Of a DNA stretch of 64,000 bases, positions 27,189 to 35,861 are shown piece after piece (the first letter of the stretch is position 1; the number at the start of each line of letters is the position of its first letter). The notes beneath the pieces are model-generated. The model saw only the letters and a list, made by a program, of their open reading frames with translations. It did no database searches and was not told where the DNA came from. Origin of the DNA: Firmicutes bacterium UBA3930 (GTDB lineage Bacteria; Bacillota; Clostridia; Caldicoprobacterales; Caldicoprobacteraceae); NCBI GenBank assembly GCA_002385885.1, contig DGEI01000022.1:2065-66064 (forward strand), read 5' to 3'. The translations under genes were made by a program, and so were the position numbers.

Positions 27189-27620
27189 CTAAATCCCCAG
27201 CTCTGCCATTCTCTCAACGATGGAATCATGATCAAGATTGGAAGCATTGTTGTACTCTTCCCACTTAACTTTACTCCAAATTTCAATCCGGGTAGATACT
27301 CCTATAATTACCAGTTCTTTCTCCAATCCGGCATATTCTCTTAAATTGCCCGGTATTAGTATCCTGCCCTGTTTATCAAGTTCGCATTCGCAGGCTCCTG
27401 CAAAGAAAAAACGTATAAAAGCCCGGGCATCTTTACTGGTTAAAGGAAGAGAGCGAAGCTTTTTCTCAAAATTGGACCACTCGTCATTGGGGTAGACAAA
27501 CAAACAACTGTCCAGTCCTTTGGTCAATACAAATTTGTCTCCAAGCGCTTCCCTGAACTTTACCGGCATAATAACTCTGCCTTTGGAATCTGCCGTATGC
27601 TGGTATTCCCCAATGAACAA
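27189..27620 (-). CDS. mraZ: Transcriptional regulator MraZ
   Basis: 143 residues with two SpoVT/AbrB-like halves: EYQHTADSKGRVIMPVKFREALG and CECELDKQGRILIPGNLREYAG. First gene of the dcw cluster; MraZ binds repeats in its own promoter and controls the cluster. TTG start with GGGGGTG upstream. Four 10-bp repeats matching a MraZ operator lie directly upstream (27645-27684). Confidence 0.96.
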   Translation of the reverse strand: MFIGEYQHTADSKGRVIMPVKFREALGDKFVLTKGLDSCLFVYPNDEWSNFEKKLRSLPLTSKDARAFIRFFFAGACECELDKQGRILIPGNLREYAGLEKELVIIGVSTRIEIWSKVKWEEYNNASNLDHDSIVERMAELGI

Positions 27621-27644
27621 GCTTCACACCCCCTTAACCATATT

Positions 27645-27684
27645 TCCTCCACTTTTCCCCACTTTCATCCACTTCTATCTACTT
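27645..27684 (-). promoter_or_regulatory. mraZ: MraZ operator, four 10-bp direct repeats
   Basis: On the minus strand, going toward the gene: AAGTAGATAG, AAGTGGATGA, AAGTGGGGAA, AAGTGGAGGA, in exact 10-bp phase. GTGG boxes at a helical repeat are the known target of MraZ. The last box ends 24 nt before the TTG start. No clear -35/-10 pair stands out upstream. Confidence 0.75.
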
Positions 27685-27793
27685 ATTCTCTATGTTTTTC
27701 AAAATTCCTTCTATAATTTAGTAGAAAACAAAAAAAATTTTAAATTGATTCTCAAGTCCTATTGGCTTTCTGGTGCTGCTTTTTGACCAGGTA

Positions 27794-27838
27794 ATAAAAA
27801 AACCTGCACCGGGAACCGTCTTGTTCCCGTGCAGGTTT
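27794..27838 (-). terminator. Intrinsic terminator of the ABC exporter operon
   Basis: Long hairpin, AACCTGCAC-CGGGAAC pairing with GTTCCCG-TGCAGGTT with one bulged base, followed on the minus strand by seven T. It lies 20 nt past the exporter stop and insulates it from the dcw cluster. Confidence 0.9.
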
Positions 27839-27857
27839 CAAAACTTACTGATACTTA

Positions 27858-29645
27858 TCAGGCTATCCACTGATAGTTTAGCTGTCGCTCATACAGCTGT
27901 CTGTATACGCCTCCTTTTTCCATAAGCTGTTCATGAGTACCCATCTCTTTTATTCTGCCATTATCAATGACAATAATATTATCGGCGTTCCTAATAGTTG
28001 ATAATCTATGGGCAATAATAATTGTTGTACTGCCTTCGGCTATATTTGCCATAGCCCTTTGTATTGCAATTTCTGTCTCGGTATCAATATTGGCCGTAGC
28101 TTCATCCAACACAATTACAGCAGGTTTGAATGCTACAGCTCTTGCAAAAGATATCAGCTGCCTTTGACCGGCTGAAAATGTACATCCCCTCTCCTTAACC
28201 TCCTGGCTATACTGGCTTGGCAGCGATTCGATAAATTTGTCCGCACAAACCAGCTTAGCCGCTCTCTTAATATCGTCATCGGTTATTGATTTATTTCGTA
28301 AACGTATATTGGAGTTTATATCCCCTGAAAACAGAAACACATCCTGCATTACAACTGCTATCTGACGCCGTAAATCCCTTAAGTTATATTCCTTTATATC
28401 AACGCCGTCAATCAAAATCTGCCCTTTTTGAATATCATAAAACCTGGCCATTAAATTAATTATGGTTGATTTGCCCGATCCTGTATGCCCAACAAAAGCA
28501 ACAGTCTGGCCCGGCCGGATCTTAAAGCTGACATCTTTCAGTACCCATTCGTCTTCATTATAGTAAAACCATACATTTTTAAATTCTATCTCACCTTCGA
28601 TTCGATCTATTGGCATTCCCTTTTCTGCGTCTTCCAGCATCTCCTGATTATCCAACACATCAAAAATTCGTTCTGCTGAAACAACAGCCGATTGAAGCGA
28701 TGTATACACATCGGCAATCTCGTTAATTGGCGCAAAAAACTCCTTTACATAGTTAATAAATGCATACAGGACTCCGATTTCCAGGTAACCTTCAACTACC
28801 GTTCCGGCGGAATACCATATCAGCAAGGCAATGGTAAGCGTATTTATAACTTCAATTATAGGTCTGCAAAGGCTGTGCAGTATAAGCTCTCTCAGACTGG
28901 TATCAAAATACTCCTTATCAAGCTCTTCAAACTCTTCAAACTTCTCTTTCTCACGGTGAAATATGCGTACCAGCCTCATACCCGATATATTTTCAGCCAG
29001 AAAACCGTTGATCCGTCCAATAAGGGCTTTCATCTTTATGAAATTCTTCCTGGCTGCTTTTCGATATATAATGGTTATAATGGCGATTACTGGTATGCTG
29101 CATATGCTAATCAGCGCCAGGTTTTTATTGATTGAAAACATGGTGATTACTATGCCTATTATCATAATAATATCCTTGATTGAATTAACCAGTACACCTG
29201 AAAAAATATCGTTCAGGGCTTCGACATCGTTTGTAACCCGTGTAAGGATCCGGCCGGATGAAGTCCTGTCAAAAAACTTGATAGACATGTTTTGAATATG
29301 GGTAAAAAGCTGATTTCGTATATCGTACATTATCTTCTGGCCAATATAGGTCAATATATAGGTTTGTGAATAGCTGAGTCCGGCACCGATCAATACGACT
29401 CCGAAATATATAAGGCCTACATACAGAAAGACATCGGGAGCATTTATCCCAACAGCCAGATAATCATCTATAATATATTTAATAATATACGGTTTTACAA
29501 TGACGGACACATTGATTAAAACAGCAAATAATATGCTTAACATCAACAACGGCATATATGGTTTAAAATATGCCAATAGCTTTATTATTAAGCTCCTTCT
29601 TTTTCTGTAAGTTATATTGCTATCAATCCCACGACTGAATTCCAT
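27858..29645 (-). CDS. ABC exporter half-transporter, canonical ATPase site subunit
   Basis: 595 residues: six-helix ABC-transporter type 1 membrane domain (about 25-320) then a nucleotide-binding domain with Walker A GHTGSGKST, signature FSAGQRQL, Walker B VIVLDEAT carrying the catalytic Glu, and switch IIIAHRLS. The non-canonical signature here, paired with a degenerate Walker B in the upstream gene, is the pattern of heterodimeric exporters such as TM287/288 and BmrCD, in which only one ATP site hydrolyses. The substrate is unknown; drugs and lipids are typical. Follows its partner by 45 nt. Confidence 0.93.
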   Translation of the reverse strand: MEFSRGIDSNITYRKRRSLIIKLLAYFKPYMPLLMLSILFAVLINVSVIVKPYIIKYIIDDYLAVGINAPDVFLYVGLIYFGVVLIGAGLSYSQTYILTYIGQKIMYDIRNQLFTHIQNMSIKFFDRTSSGRILTRVTNDVEALNDIFSGVLVNSIKDIIMIIGIVITMFSINKNLALISICSIPVIAIITIIYRKAARKNFIKMKALIGRINGFLAENISGMRLVRIFHREKEKFEEFEELDKEYFDTSLRELILHSLCRPIIEVINTLTIALLIWYSAGTVVEGYLEIGVLYAFINYVKEFFAPINEIADVYTSLQSAVVSAERIFDVLDNQEMLEDAEKGMPIDRIEGEIEFKNVWFYYNEDEWVLKDVSFKIRPGQTVAFVGHTGSGKSTIINLMARFYDIQKGQILIDGVDIKEYNLRDLRRQIAVVMQDVFLFSGDINSNIRLRNKSITDDDIKRAAKLVCADKFIESLPSQYSQEVKERGCTFSAGQRQLISFARAVAFKPAVIVLDEATANIDTETEIAIQRAMANIAEGSTTIIIAHRLSTIRNADNIIVIDNGRIKEMGTHEQLMEKGGVYRQLYERQLNYQWIA

Positions 29646-29690
29646 CTTAAATTCTACCCCCCCAATTCTGTTATAACTCCAAAAAATTAA

Positions 29691-31532
29691 CTATGTCCTT
29701 AATCCCGGATTCACTTTCAGCCGGCCGGAAGCGTAATAGTCCCTTTCCTTCTTTATCTGGGATTGATACAGACGGTAATACGCTCCTTTCATTTCCATCA
29801 GCTCATCGTGTTTCCCTCTTTCTATGATGCGGCCATTATCCATAAAAATTATCTGATCGGCATACCTTACAGACGATACTCTATGGGCTATAATGATCCC
29901 CGTTCTCCCTTCCAGAACTTTTTTGAGATTATTCAGGATCTTTTCTTCGGTCTTTGTATCAACAGCTGAGAGGCTATCATCGAGTATCAGTATGGATGGT
30001 TCTTTAATTATTGCCCTGGCAATAGACACTCTTTGTTTCTGTCCTCCCGAAAGGGTTACTCCTCTTTCTCCAACTACCGTCTCAAAACCATCCGGAAAAG
30101 ATAGTATATCATCATATACACCGGCCATTTTTGAAGCCAGATTAACCTGTTCATCCTGATAAATTGGCCTGAAAAATTCTATATTATTTCTAATGGTCGT
30201 TGAAAACAAAAAATTATCCTGGGGGACATAACCAATGCTTTCTCTTAATGCTTTTAAAGGAATATGATTGATATCCTTTTGACCTATAAGTATACGGCCA
30301 TCTTCAACATCATACAGCCTCAAAAGGAGGTTGGCTATTGTTGTCTTCCCACTGCCTGTTGTTCCAAGGATACCCAGTGTTTCACCTTCTTTGATTTTCA
30401 GATTAATTCCCTTAAGCGCTTTTTCATCAGAGCCGGGATATGTAAAGTCCAGATTCCTTATTTCAATATCTCCCTTCAGGCTTTCATAAGTATAAGAAGC
30501 TTCCAGGCTGTGCTTTCTGTCTTCTGTCTTTCTCATCATAATATCAGGAACTACATAAATACTTTTGGAGCCCTTTTCTCCCTTTTCCTGAAATATCTTG
30601 TCCAATCGTCCGGCCGATGCCATACCTCTTTGCCATATCTCGATAACCCGGCTTATGCTCACTATCGGTCTCATTATTATCATTACATATGAATTAAATG
30701 CAATATAATCGCCAAGTGAAATAGTCCCTCTGGTAACCAGTTGACTGCCGTATATGATAAAAAACACAATGCTGATGCCAAACATAAATTGGGTGAGCGG
30801 CCAAAAAGCAGCAGAAACCCTGACTAATCGCATATGAGTATCAACCCGGGTCTGACTGTACTTCAGAAAATCTTCCACTTCCTCTTCTTCCTGGGCAAAG
30901 GCTTTTATTACCCTGATCCCTGATATGTTTTCCTGCACTTTTTCTGATATTTGCGCAAAAGCTTTTTGAACGGCTGTGAATCTCTCTCTTATCTTCCTCC
31001 TCAACTTGTATAATATAAAAACAATAAAGGGTGTCGGCAGAAGAGCCATAGCCGTCAATACAGGATTTATGGTTCTCACCATTATCGCAATTGATACTGT
31101 GTTGACCACTACCCCGTCAAGGATTGCTGTAAAGCCAAAACCAAACGTCCTTCTTATTGCCTGGATATCATTTATGGCATAAGCCACAAGATCCCCCGTC
31201 TTATTATTATCATAAAAGGTTGCCGGCAGTGTTTGCATATGTGCGAATAACTTCTCCCTAAGATAGCATTCCAGGTACCTGCAATTCCCGACCAGAAAGT
31301 ACCTCCATGTAAAACGGAAGATAAATGCTCCTACCGCTGCCCCAACCAAAATGATCAGGTACCTGACAATATCCGATAACGGCATTTTGTTATTCAGGCT
31401 GTCCGTTATAAAACCGAGAAGCCTTGGTATCATGGAGGTAATAAAAGATGTAATAATAAGAAATACTATTCCGATTATATATCTCCATTTAAACTTCTTA
31501 ATAAAATCCCAGAGAATTTGTTTTACTCTCAT
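29691..31532 (-). CDS. ABC exporter half-transporter, degenerate ATPase site subunit
   Basis: 613 residues: six-helix membrane domain (about 15-310) and a nucleotide-binding domain with Walker A GTTGSGKTT, canonical signature LSGGQKQR, but Walker B ILILDDSLSAVD, in which Asp replaces the catalytic Glu. That substitution marks the degenerate site subunit of heterodimeric ABC exporters. A linker of about 35 residues (EKGEKGSKSIYVVPDIMMRKTEDRKH) separates the domains. GGGGTG precedes the ATG. It sits between a LacI-type regulator and its partner subunit, so expression is probably induced by that regulator's ligand. Confidence 0.93.
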   Translation of the reverse strand: MRVKQILWDFIKKFKWRYIIGIVFLIITSFITSMIPRLLGFITDSLNNKMPLSDIVRYLIILVGAAVGAFIFRFTWRYFLVGNCRYLECYLREKLFAHMQTLPATFYDNNKTGDLVAYAINDIQAIRRTFGFGFTAILDGVVVNTVSIAIMVRTINPVLTAMALLPTPFIVFILYKLRRKIRERFTAVQKAFAQISEKVQENISGIRVIKAFAQEEEEVEDFLKYSQTRVDTHMRLVRVSAAFWPLTQFMFGISIVFFIIYGSQLVTRGTISLGDYIAFNSYVMIIMRPIVSISRVIEIWQRGMASAGRLDKIFQEKGEKGSKSIYVVPDIMMRKTEDRKHSLEASYTYESLKGDIEIRNLDFTYPGSDEKALKGINLKIKEGETLGILGTTGSGKTTIANLLLRLYDVEDGRILIGQKDINHIPLKALRESIGYVPQDNFLFSTTIRNNIEFFRPIYQDEQVNLASKMAGVYDDILSFPDGFETVVGERGVTLSGGQKQRVSIARAIIKEPSILILDDSLSAVDTKTEEKILNNLKKVLEGRTGIIIAHRVSSVRYADQIIFMDNGRIIERGKHDELMEMKGAYYRLYQSQIKKERDYYASGRLKVNPGLRT

Positions 31533-31595
31533 GCAGTTTCACCCCATCGTAAATTTGCATATCCCGATCCCATATGTTTCCTCATTCCCATATCA

Positions 31596-32606
31596 TCACG
31601 AAGACTCGCGAATTATAAACTCCGACCCTAATACCGAGAGTTCATCTATATGACCTTTATCAATTATCCTTAAAATCATTTCTGCCGCTTTAAATCCCAT
31701 ATCATAAAGAGGTAACTCAATGGATGAAAGAGGCGGATGGATAAGCTCAAAAAATTTGGAAGATCCTACGGCGACTATACGTATATCCTGTGGAATTTTA
31801 ATACTTAACATGTGACACGATCTTACAGCCAGCATGCCAAATCTGGGTGATGCCGCCAGTATAGCGTCCGGACGGCAGCTTTCTTTCTCCAACATACTGA
31901 TTATTGATTTGCATACTTCATTATTGTCGAAAGTACCAAGAACAATTAATTCATCCCTGACATCATATCCATGGTAAATCAGCGCATTCCTAAATGCATC
32001 AAGCCTTTTGTCTCTGTGGCTTCTCGGTACAGGTCCGGCATAGGCTATACTCTCTACTCCTTTGGATTTGAAATAGCCAATAACATCCTTTATGTGATCC
32101 AGATGATCAGTGCAAACCTCGCCAACACCTCTCCCGGAGGGATGAGTGCTTACTATAACATAGGGTATACCCATACTATCCATGTATTCCATTTCCTCAT
32201 CGCCAACAGAAGCAAAAGCAAATATAATTCCATCAATTCTGTTTGAATTGTAATACTTTATAAATTCTGCATCTTTTATAGAATCATACCTGCTATATAA
32301 CAGATTAACCGAATAATTGCGTTCCTGCAGCCCGTCTCTGATACCTTCAAGAACTTTCATGAAATAGAAATTGGTAACGTTTCTGTCTGTAACAATGCCT
32401 ATTGACATAGCCCGTTTCAGCTTCATGCCCCGGGCAATCTGATTAGGATGATAATTTAGTTTTTTGATTGCATCAAGTACCGCCTGTCTGGTTTCGGGCC
32501 TTATTTTAACCCCTTTAACATCGTTCAATATATAGGATACGGTGGCCTGAGAAACCCCGGCTTCCCTTGCAACATCCTTACTGGATACTGAAATCTTTCG
32601 TTTCAT
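31596..32606 (-). CDS. LacI-family transcriptional regulator
   Basis: 336 residues. N-terminal helix-turn-helix and hinge (SSKDVAREAGVSQATVSYILNDVKGVKIRPETRQAVLDAIKKLNYHPNQIARGMK) and a periplasmic-binding-protein-like effector domain (about 62-336). The ligand cannot be read off; most relatives bind sugars, which is unusual beside an exporter pair. GAGGAGG before the ATG at 32606 sets the start. The first gene of a lacI-exporter operon, with two tandem palindromic operators over its transcription start (32632-32662) suggesting autorepression. Confidence 0.94.
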   Translation of the reverse strand: MKRKISVSSKDVAREAGVSQATVSYILNDVKGVKIRPETRQAVLDAIKKLNYHPNQIARGMKLKRAMSIGIVTDRNVTNFYFMKVLEGIRDGLQERNYSVNLLYSRYDSIKDAEFIKYYNSNRIDGIIFAFASVGDEEMEYMDSMGIPYVIVSTHPSGRGVGEVCTDHLDHIKDVIGYFKSKGVESIAYAGPVPRSHRDKRLDAFRNALIYHGYDVRDELIVLGTFDNNEVCKSIISMLEKESCRPDAILAASPRFGMLAVRSCHMLSIKIPQDIRIVAVGSSKFFELIHPPLSSIELPLYDMGFKAAEMILRIIDKGHIDELSVLGSEFIIRESS

Positions 32607-32631
32607 TGAACACCTCCTCACCCAGCATGCT

Positions 32632-32662
32632 ATTTATACGTATAAATGTTTATACGTATAAA
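32632..32662 (-). promoter_or_regulatory. Tandem LacI-type operators
   Basis: A 16-bp perfect palindrome ATTTATACGTATAAAT (32632-32647) and a 14-bp perfect palindrome TTTATACGTATAAA (32649-32662), centres 16 bp apart. Each has the central CG step usual in LacI-family operators. They cover the region from the -10 end past the start point of the promoter at 32662-32690. Confidence 0.8.
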
Positions 32663-32690
32663 TAATATAACATTTAGTTATATTTGTCAA
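32662..32690 (-). promoter_or_regulatory. Promoter of the lacI-exporter operon
   Basis: Minus strand TTGACA, 17 nt, TATTAT. The -10 touches the distal operator palindrome, so bound repressor would block initiation. Confidence 0.8.
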
Positions 32691-32937
32691 ACAGTTCAGT
32701 TTTTGGGCAGCGTCCAGCCTAAATAAGCTCCCAGCCTTTTAGCAAATATCGCCTAACGGCTTTTACAGATATATGGAGGATTCTGCGCCGCGGCGACACC
32801 TTTGGCTTTACAACCGGCTTTTAGGTATATAAAACAAAGTGCGGCACAAGCAGTATGCCGTGCTTCTCTGACAGACTGCCGGCAGCACCCGTCCGCATAG
32901 CATTACAGGATGCAAAAAAAGATATTTATATTCATTC
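32691..32937. other. Intergenic stretch without recognisable content
   Basis: About 250 bp between the lacI promoter and the terminator of the next operon. It is less AT-rich than its flanks and encodes no ORF with a credible ribosome site. I see nothing I can name. Confidence 0.5.
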
Positions 32938-32970
32938 GAAAAAAAATCAGGATCTTTATTATCCTGATAA
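32938..32970 (-). terminator. Intrinsic terminator of the ABC importer operon
   Basis: ATCAGGAT / ATCCTGAT stem with a seven-base loop, followed on the minus strand by a run of eight T. It lies about 40 nt past the ATPase stop codon. Confidence 0.85.
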
Positions 32971-33008
32971 AAATCATATTTATATAGAGTAACATTCAAT
33001 GATAAGCA

Positions 33009-33812
33009 TTAATTCCTCAATCCCAGCATAATTCTGTCATCATCAAATTTCTTATTTGCAGCATTTTCAAACATATTCACCAGTTCATCCACTGTAAGCA
33101 AGGCTTTATCTGCACCCTTTATATCCAAAACCACCTGGCCCCTGTCCATCATTATAAGGCGGTTGCCCATTTTAATTGCATACTCCATATTATGCGTGAT
33201 CATAAGAGTTGTTATCCCTTTCTGAAGGACAATCTCCTCGGTAAGATCATTTATAAGACGGACAGTAGACGGATCCAGAGCAGCAGTATGCTCATCCAGA
33301 AGAAGGAGTTTCGGTTTAACCATAGTTGCAATAAGCAGGGTTATAGCCTGACGCTGTCCGCCGGACAGCAGTTCAACTTTTGTATTCATGCGGTTTTCTA
33401 ATCCCAATCCGAGCTCAGCCAGTTTTATTTTGAACTCTTTTCTGTTTTTTTCGTTTAATCCCCACCTTAATCCCCTGGTTATAGTACGGCAGCATGCCAT
33501 CGACAAATTTTCCTCTATAGTCATAGATGGAGCAGTACCCATCATGGGATCCTGAAAAACCCTGCCGATAAATTTTGCTCTTTCATATTCGGGTAATCTG
33601 GTAATATCCTGATCGTCAAGAATAATAGAACCATCATCAACAGGAAAAACACCGGCAATAACATTCAGAAGTGTTGATTTTCCTGCACCATTGCTCCCGA
33701 TTATCGAGACAAAATCACCGTCATTTATATCAAGATTTATATCACGAAGTACAACATTCTCGTTTATAGTCCCTTTATTAAAAACCTTTGTCACTTTTTT
33801 TAGTTTCAGCAT
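33009..33812 (-). CDS. ABC importer ATPase (TrpZ/COG1101-like)
   Basis: 267 residues. Walker A GSNGAGKST, signature LLSGGQRQAI, Walker B LLLLDEHTAALDP (His after Glu, as usual for this group) and switch MITHNME. It powers the permease encoded 12 nt upstream. With the lipoprotein first in the operon this is the three-gene layout of COG2984/COG4120/COG1101 importers, several of which carry aromatic amino acids (TrpXYZ). The substrate here is not determined. AGGAGG precedes the ATG. Confidence 0.93.
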   Translation of the reverse strand: MLKLKKVTKVFNKGTINENVVLRDINLDINDGDFVSIIGSNGAGKSTLLNVIAGVFPVDDGSIILDDQDITRLPEYERAKFIGRVFQDPMMGTAPSMTIEENLSMACCRTITRGLRWGLNEKNRKEFKIKLAELGLGLENRMNTKVELLSGGQRQAITLLIATMVKPKLLLLDEHTAALDPSTVRLINDLTEEIVLQKGITTLMITHNMEYAIKMGNRLIMMDRGQVVLDIKGADKALLTVDELVNMFENAANKKFDDDRIMLGLRN

Positions 33813-33824
33813 GATATAATCCTC

Positions 33825-34697
33825 CTAAGATGACGCGATACGAAGCAAACTTCTTATCCTCGGTGTACTCAAAGCAATTATCACCAGAACGGTAGTCAAT
33901 AATTTAAGATCGGTTGTTGCAAAACCTAATCTCAGGGCAATTCCTATACTGAGCCTGTAAATGAACGAACCCAGCAAAGCTGAAAATGTAGCCAGTCCAA
34001 CGCTTCTTTCTCCTATTATCATTTCACCTATTATTACTGAAGCTAAACCTGCCACAACGGTCCCTATTCCCATGCCTATATCCGCAAAACCCTGGTATTG
34101 GGCCACAAGCCCGCCGGAAAGCGCTACCAGTCCATTTGACATAGATAAACCCAGCGTTTTCATCGCATCGGTATTAACTCCTAATGACCGTGCCATATCC
34201 GGATTGTTACCTGTTGCTCTCAGGGCAAATCCAATCTGGGTCTTTAAAAAACTATCAAGAAGAATTTTCACTACGGCAGCCGCAATCACAAAAGCCAGAA
34301 TTAATCCCCATCGATAGGGGATGCCCAATGCTTCAATGTATGTAAATATTGTTTTTGTATTTAACAACGTAACATTGGCTTGTCCCATCACCCGGAGATT
34401 AATGGAGTATAGTGCCGTCATTGTCAAAATACCTGCCAGCAATCCTGATATCTTTGCCCGGGTATTCAGCAAACCGGTTATATAACCTGCAATCATGCCG
34501 GCCATTGCAGATAGGATTAACGCTAAAAACGGGTTACCGCCATTAAATATCATGATGGAAGCTACCGCTGCTCCCAGCGGAAAGCTCCCATCAACCGTTA
34601 AATCCGGAAAATCAAGCACTTTAAATGTTATATATACCCCAATTGCCATTATCCCGAATACAAGGCCTTGTTCGATTGAGGTAAACAACAAATTCAA
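33825..34697 (-). CDS. ABC importer permease (TrpY/COG4120-like)
   Basis: About 290 residues with eight or nine membrane helices and the sequence VLDFPDLTVDGSFPLGAAVAS and RATGNNPDMARSLGVNTD typical of branched-chain-type (BPD_transp_2) permeases of this group. I place the start at TTG 34697, eight nt after AGGTGG; a TTG one codon earlier and a GTG at 34709 are possible. It lies 18 nt downstream of the binding-protein gene. Confidence 0.92.
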   Translation of the reverse strand: MNLLFTSIEQGLVFGIMAIGVYITFKVLDFPDLTVDGSFPLGAAVASIMIFNGGNPFLALILSAMAGMIAGYITGLLNTRAKISGLLAGILTMTALYSINLRVMGQANVTLLNTKTIFTYIEALGIPYRWGLILAFVIAAAVVKILLDSFLKTQIGFALRATGNNPDMARSLGVNTDAMKTLGLSMSNGLVALSGGLVAQYQGFADIGMGIGTVVAGLASVIIGEMIIGERSVGLATFSALLGSFIYRLSIGIALRLGFATTDLKLLTTVLVIIALSTPRIRSLLRIASS

Positions 34698-34715
34698 CAA
34701 TAATACCACCTCATA

Positions 34716-35693
34716 TTATTCTATGACTTCCTCTGCTTTTGAAAGTATTTCTTCCGGTATAGCCAGTCCAATGGTTTCAGCCGCTTTTTTATTAATTATC
34801 AGAGTAACGGTTTTAGGCTTCTGTATAGGTGTATCCTGGGGCTTTTTCCCCTTTATTACCTCCACAGCTATTTGCCCTGTCTGTTTTCCCAATTCCCTGT
34901 AATCTATTCCCTTTGTCGCCACGGCTCCGGCATCCACCTGGCCCCGTTCCGAACCTATCACGGGTATATTATTTTCATTGGCTGCCTTAATAACCGCTCC
35001 AATGGAAGAGACAATTGTATTATCAGTGGGAACATAAATAGCATCAACTCTGCCCATCAATGATTGTGTTGCCTGGCTTACTTCATTGCTGTTGCTTACG
35101 GCAGCCTCAACAAGGGTCATACCTAAATCCTCAACAATTTCCTTGGCTATATCCACCTGAATCTTTGAATTGATCTCTCCACTGTTGTACAGTATACCTA
35201 CTCTCTCAGCCTGTGGCACCAGTTCTTTTACAAGCTTTATCTGTTCATCAACCGGATTTATATCGGTTGTACCGGTTACATTTTTCCCGGGTTTATCCAG
35301 GCTTTCAGCCAGGCCTGCCGTTACCGGATCGGTTACAGCCGTTATGAGTATCGGTATCTCCTTGGTGACATTGGCTGCAGCCTGGGCTGCCTGCGTTGCT
35401 ATGGCAAGTATCATATCCACATTTTCATCGGTAAACTTCCTGGCTATGGTCTGGGCATTGTTCACATCGCCCTGTGCATTTTGGTACTCGATCTTTATAT
35501 TTTTACCGTCTTCATAGCCAGCTTCCTTCAGGGCTTCGATAAATCCCTCCCGCGCGCTGTCGAGGGCAGGATGCTCGGCCAATTGAGATATGCCGATTTT
35601 AAATACTTTTCCCGATGTCATGCCGCTGCAAGCCGTAACACCAATCAAAAGAAGTGAAAAAGACAGAATAAGAATAACTAACCTTTTTACCAT
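34716..35693 (-). CDS. ABC importer substrate-binding lipoprotein (TrpX/COG2984-like)
   Basis: 325 residues. A lipoprotein signal (VKRLVILILSFSLLLIGVTAC, Cys about residue 22) precedes a two-lobed binding fold (about 30-320) of the ABC_sub_bind family, with AEHPALDSAREGFIEALKEAGY and ITAVTDPVTAGLAESLDKPGKNVTGTTD. Members near tryptophan or tyrosine genes bind those amino acids, but no such neighbour is present here. The ribosome site GGAGG is also the 3' arm of a hairpin followed by seven U, so expression is probably attenuated in the leader (see 35701-35770). Confidence 0.93.
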   Translation of the reverse strand: MVKRLVILILSFSLLLIGVTACSGMTSGKVFKIGISQLAEHPALDSAREGFIEALKEAGYEDGKNIKIEYQNAQGDVNNAQTIARKFTDENVDMILAIATQAAQAAANVTKEIPILITAVTDPVTAGLAESLDKPGKNVTGTTDINPVDEQIKLVKELVPQAERVGILYNSGEINSKIQVDIAKEIVEDLGMTLVEAAVSNSNEVSQATQSLMGRVDAIYVPTDNTIVSSIGAVIKAANENNIPVIGSERGQVDAGAVATKGIDYRELGKQTGQIAVEVIKGKKPQDTPIQKPKTVTLIINKKAAETIGLAIPEEILSKAEEVIE

Positions 35694-35700
35694 AAAAAAA

Positions 35701-35770
35701 CCTCCTTCAAATATTGACGGAGGGAATAGAAAATGAATACAATTATTCTATTTCCCCTACCGTGCTACCA
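35701..35770 (-). promoter_or_regulatory. Attenuator-like leader of the ABC importer operon
   Basis: In the minus-strand RNA, CCTCCGTCAA (35723-35714) can pair with TTGAAGGAGG (35710-35701) around a TAT loop with one G.A mismatch, followed by seven U and then the ATG: a terminator whose 3' arm is the Shine-Dalgarno. Just upstream GGGGAAATAGAA (35757-35746) pairs with TTCTATTCCCT (35731-35721), using bases needed for the terminator. TGGTAGCACGG (35770-35760) precedes it and resembles the conserved T-box core, but there is no room for a specifier stem after the promoter. Confidence 0.6.
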
Positions 35771-35783
35771 TTTTACATTCCAT

Positions 35784-35812
35784 ATAATAGCATATTATAT
35801 TCCCGAGTTCAA
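35784..35812 (-). promoter_or_regulatory. Promoter of the ABC importer operon
   Basis: Minus strand TTGAAC, 17 nt, TATTAT. It predicts a leader of about 85 nt before the lipoprotein start codon. Confidence 0.65.
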
Positions 35813-35861
35813 TACAAAGTTATAATGCGTGTATTAATAATTTATACTGTTCATACAGATA

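Noticed and set aside
32808..32999. 63-codon minus-strand ORF beside the LacI gene
   Set aside because: No ribosome site, Cys/Tyr-rich low-quality composition, and it overlaps the importer terminator.
35760..35770. Complete T-box riboswitch
   Set aside because: The core-like TGGTAGCACGG is present, but the promoter at 35784-35812 leaves only a few bases upstream of it, so no specifier stem I can exist in that transcript.
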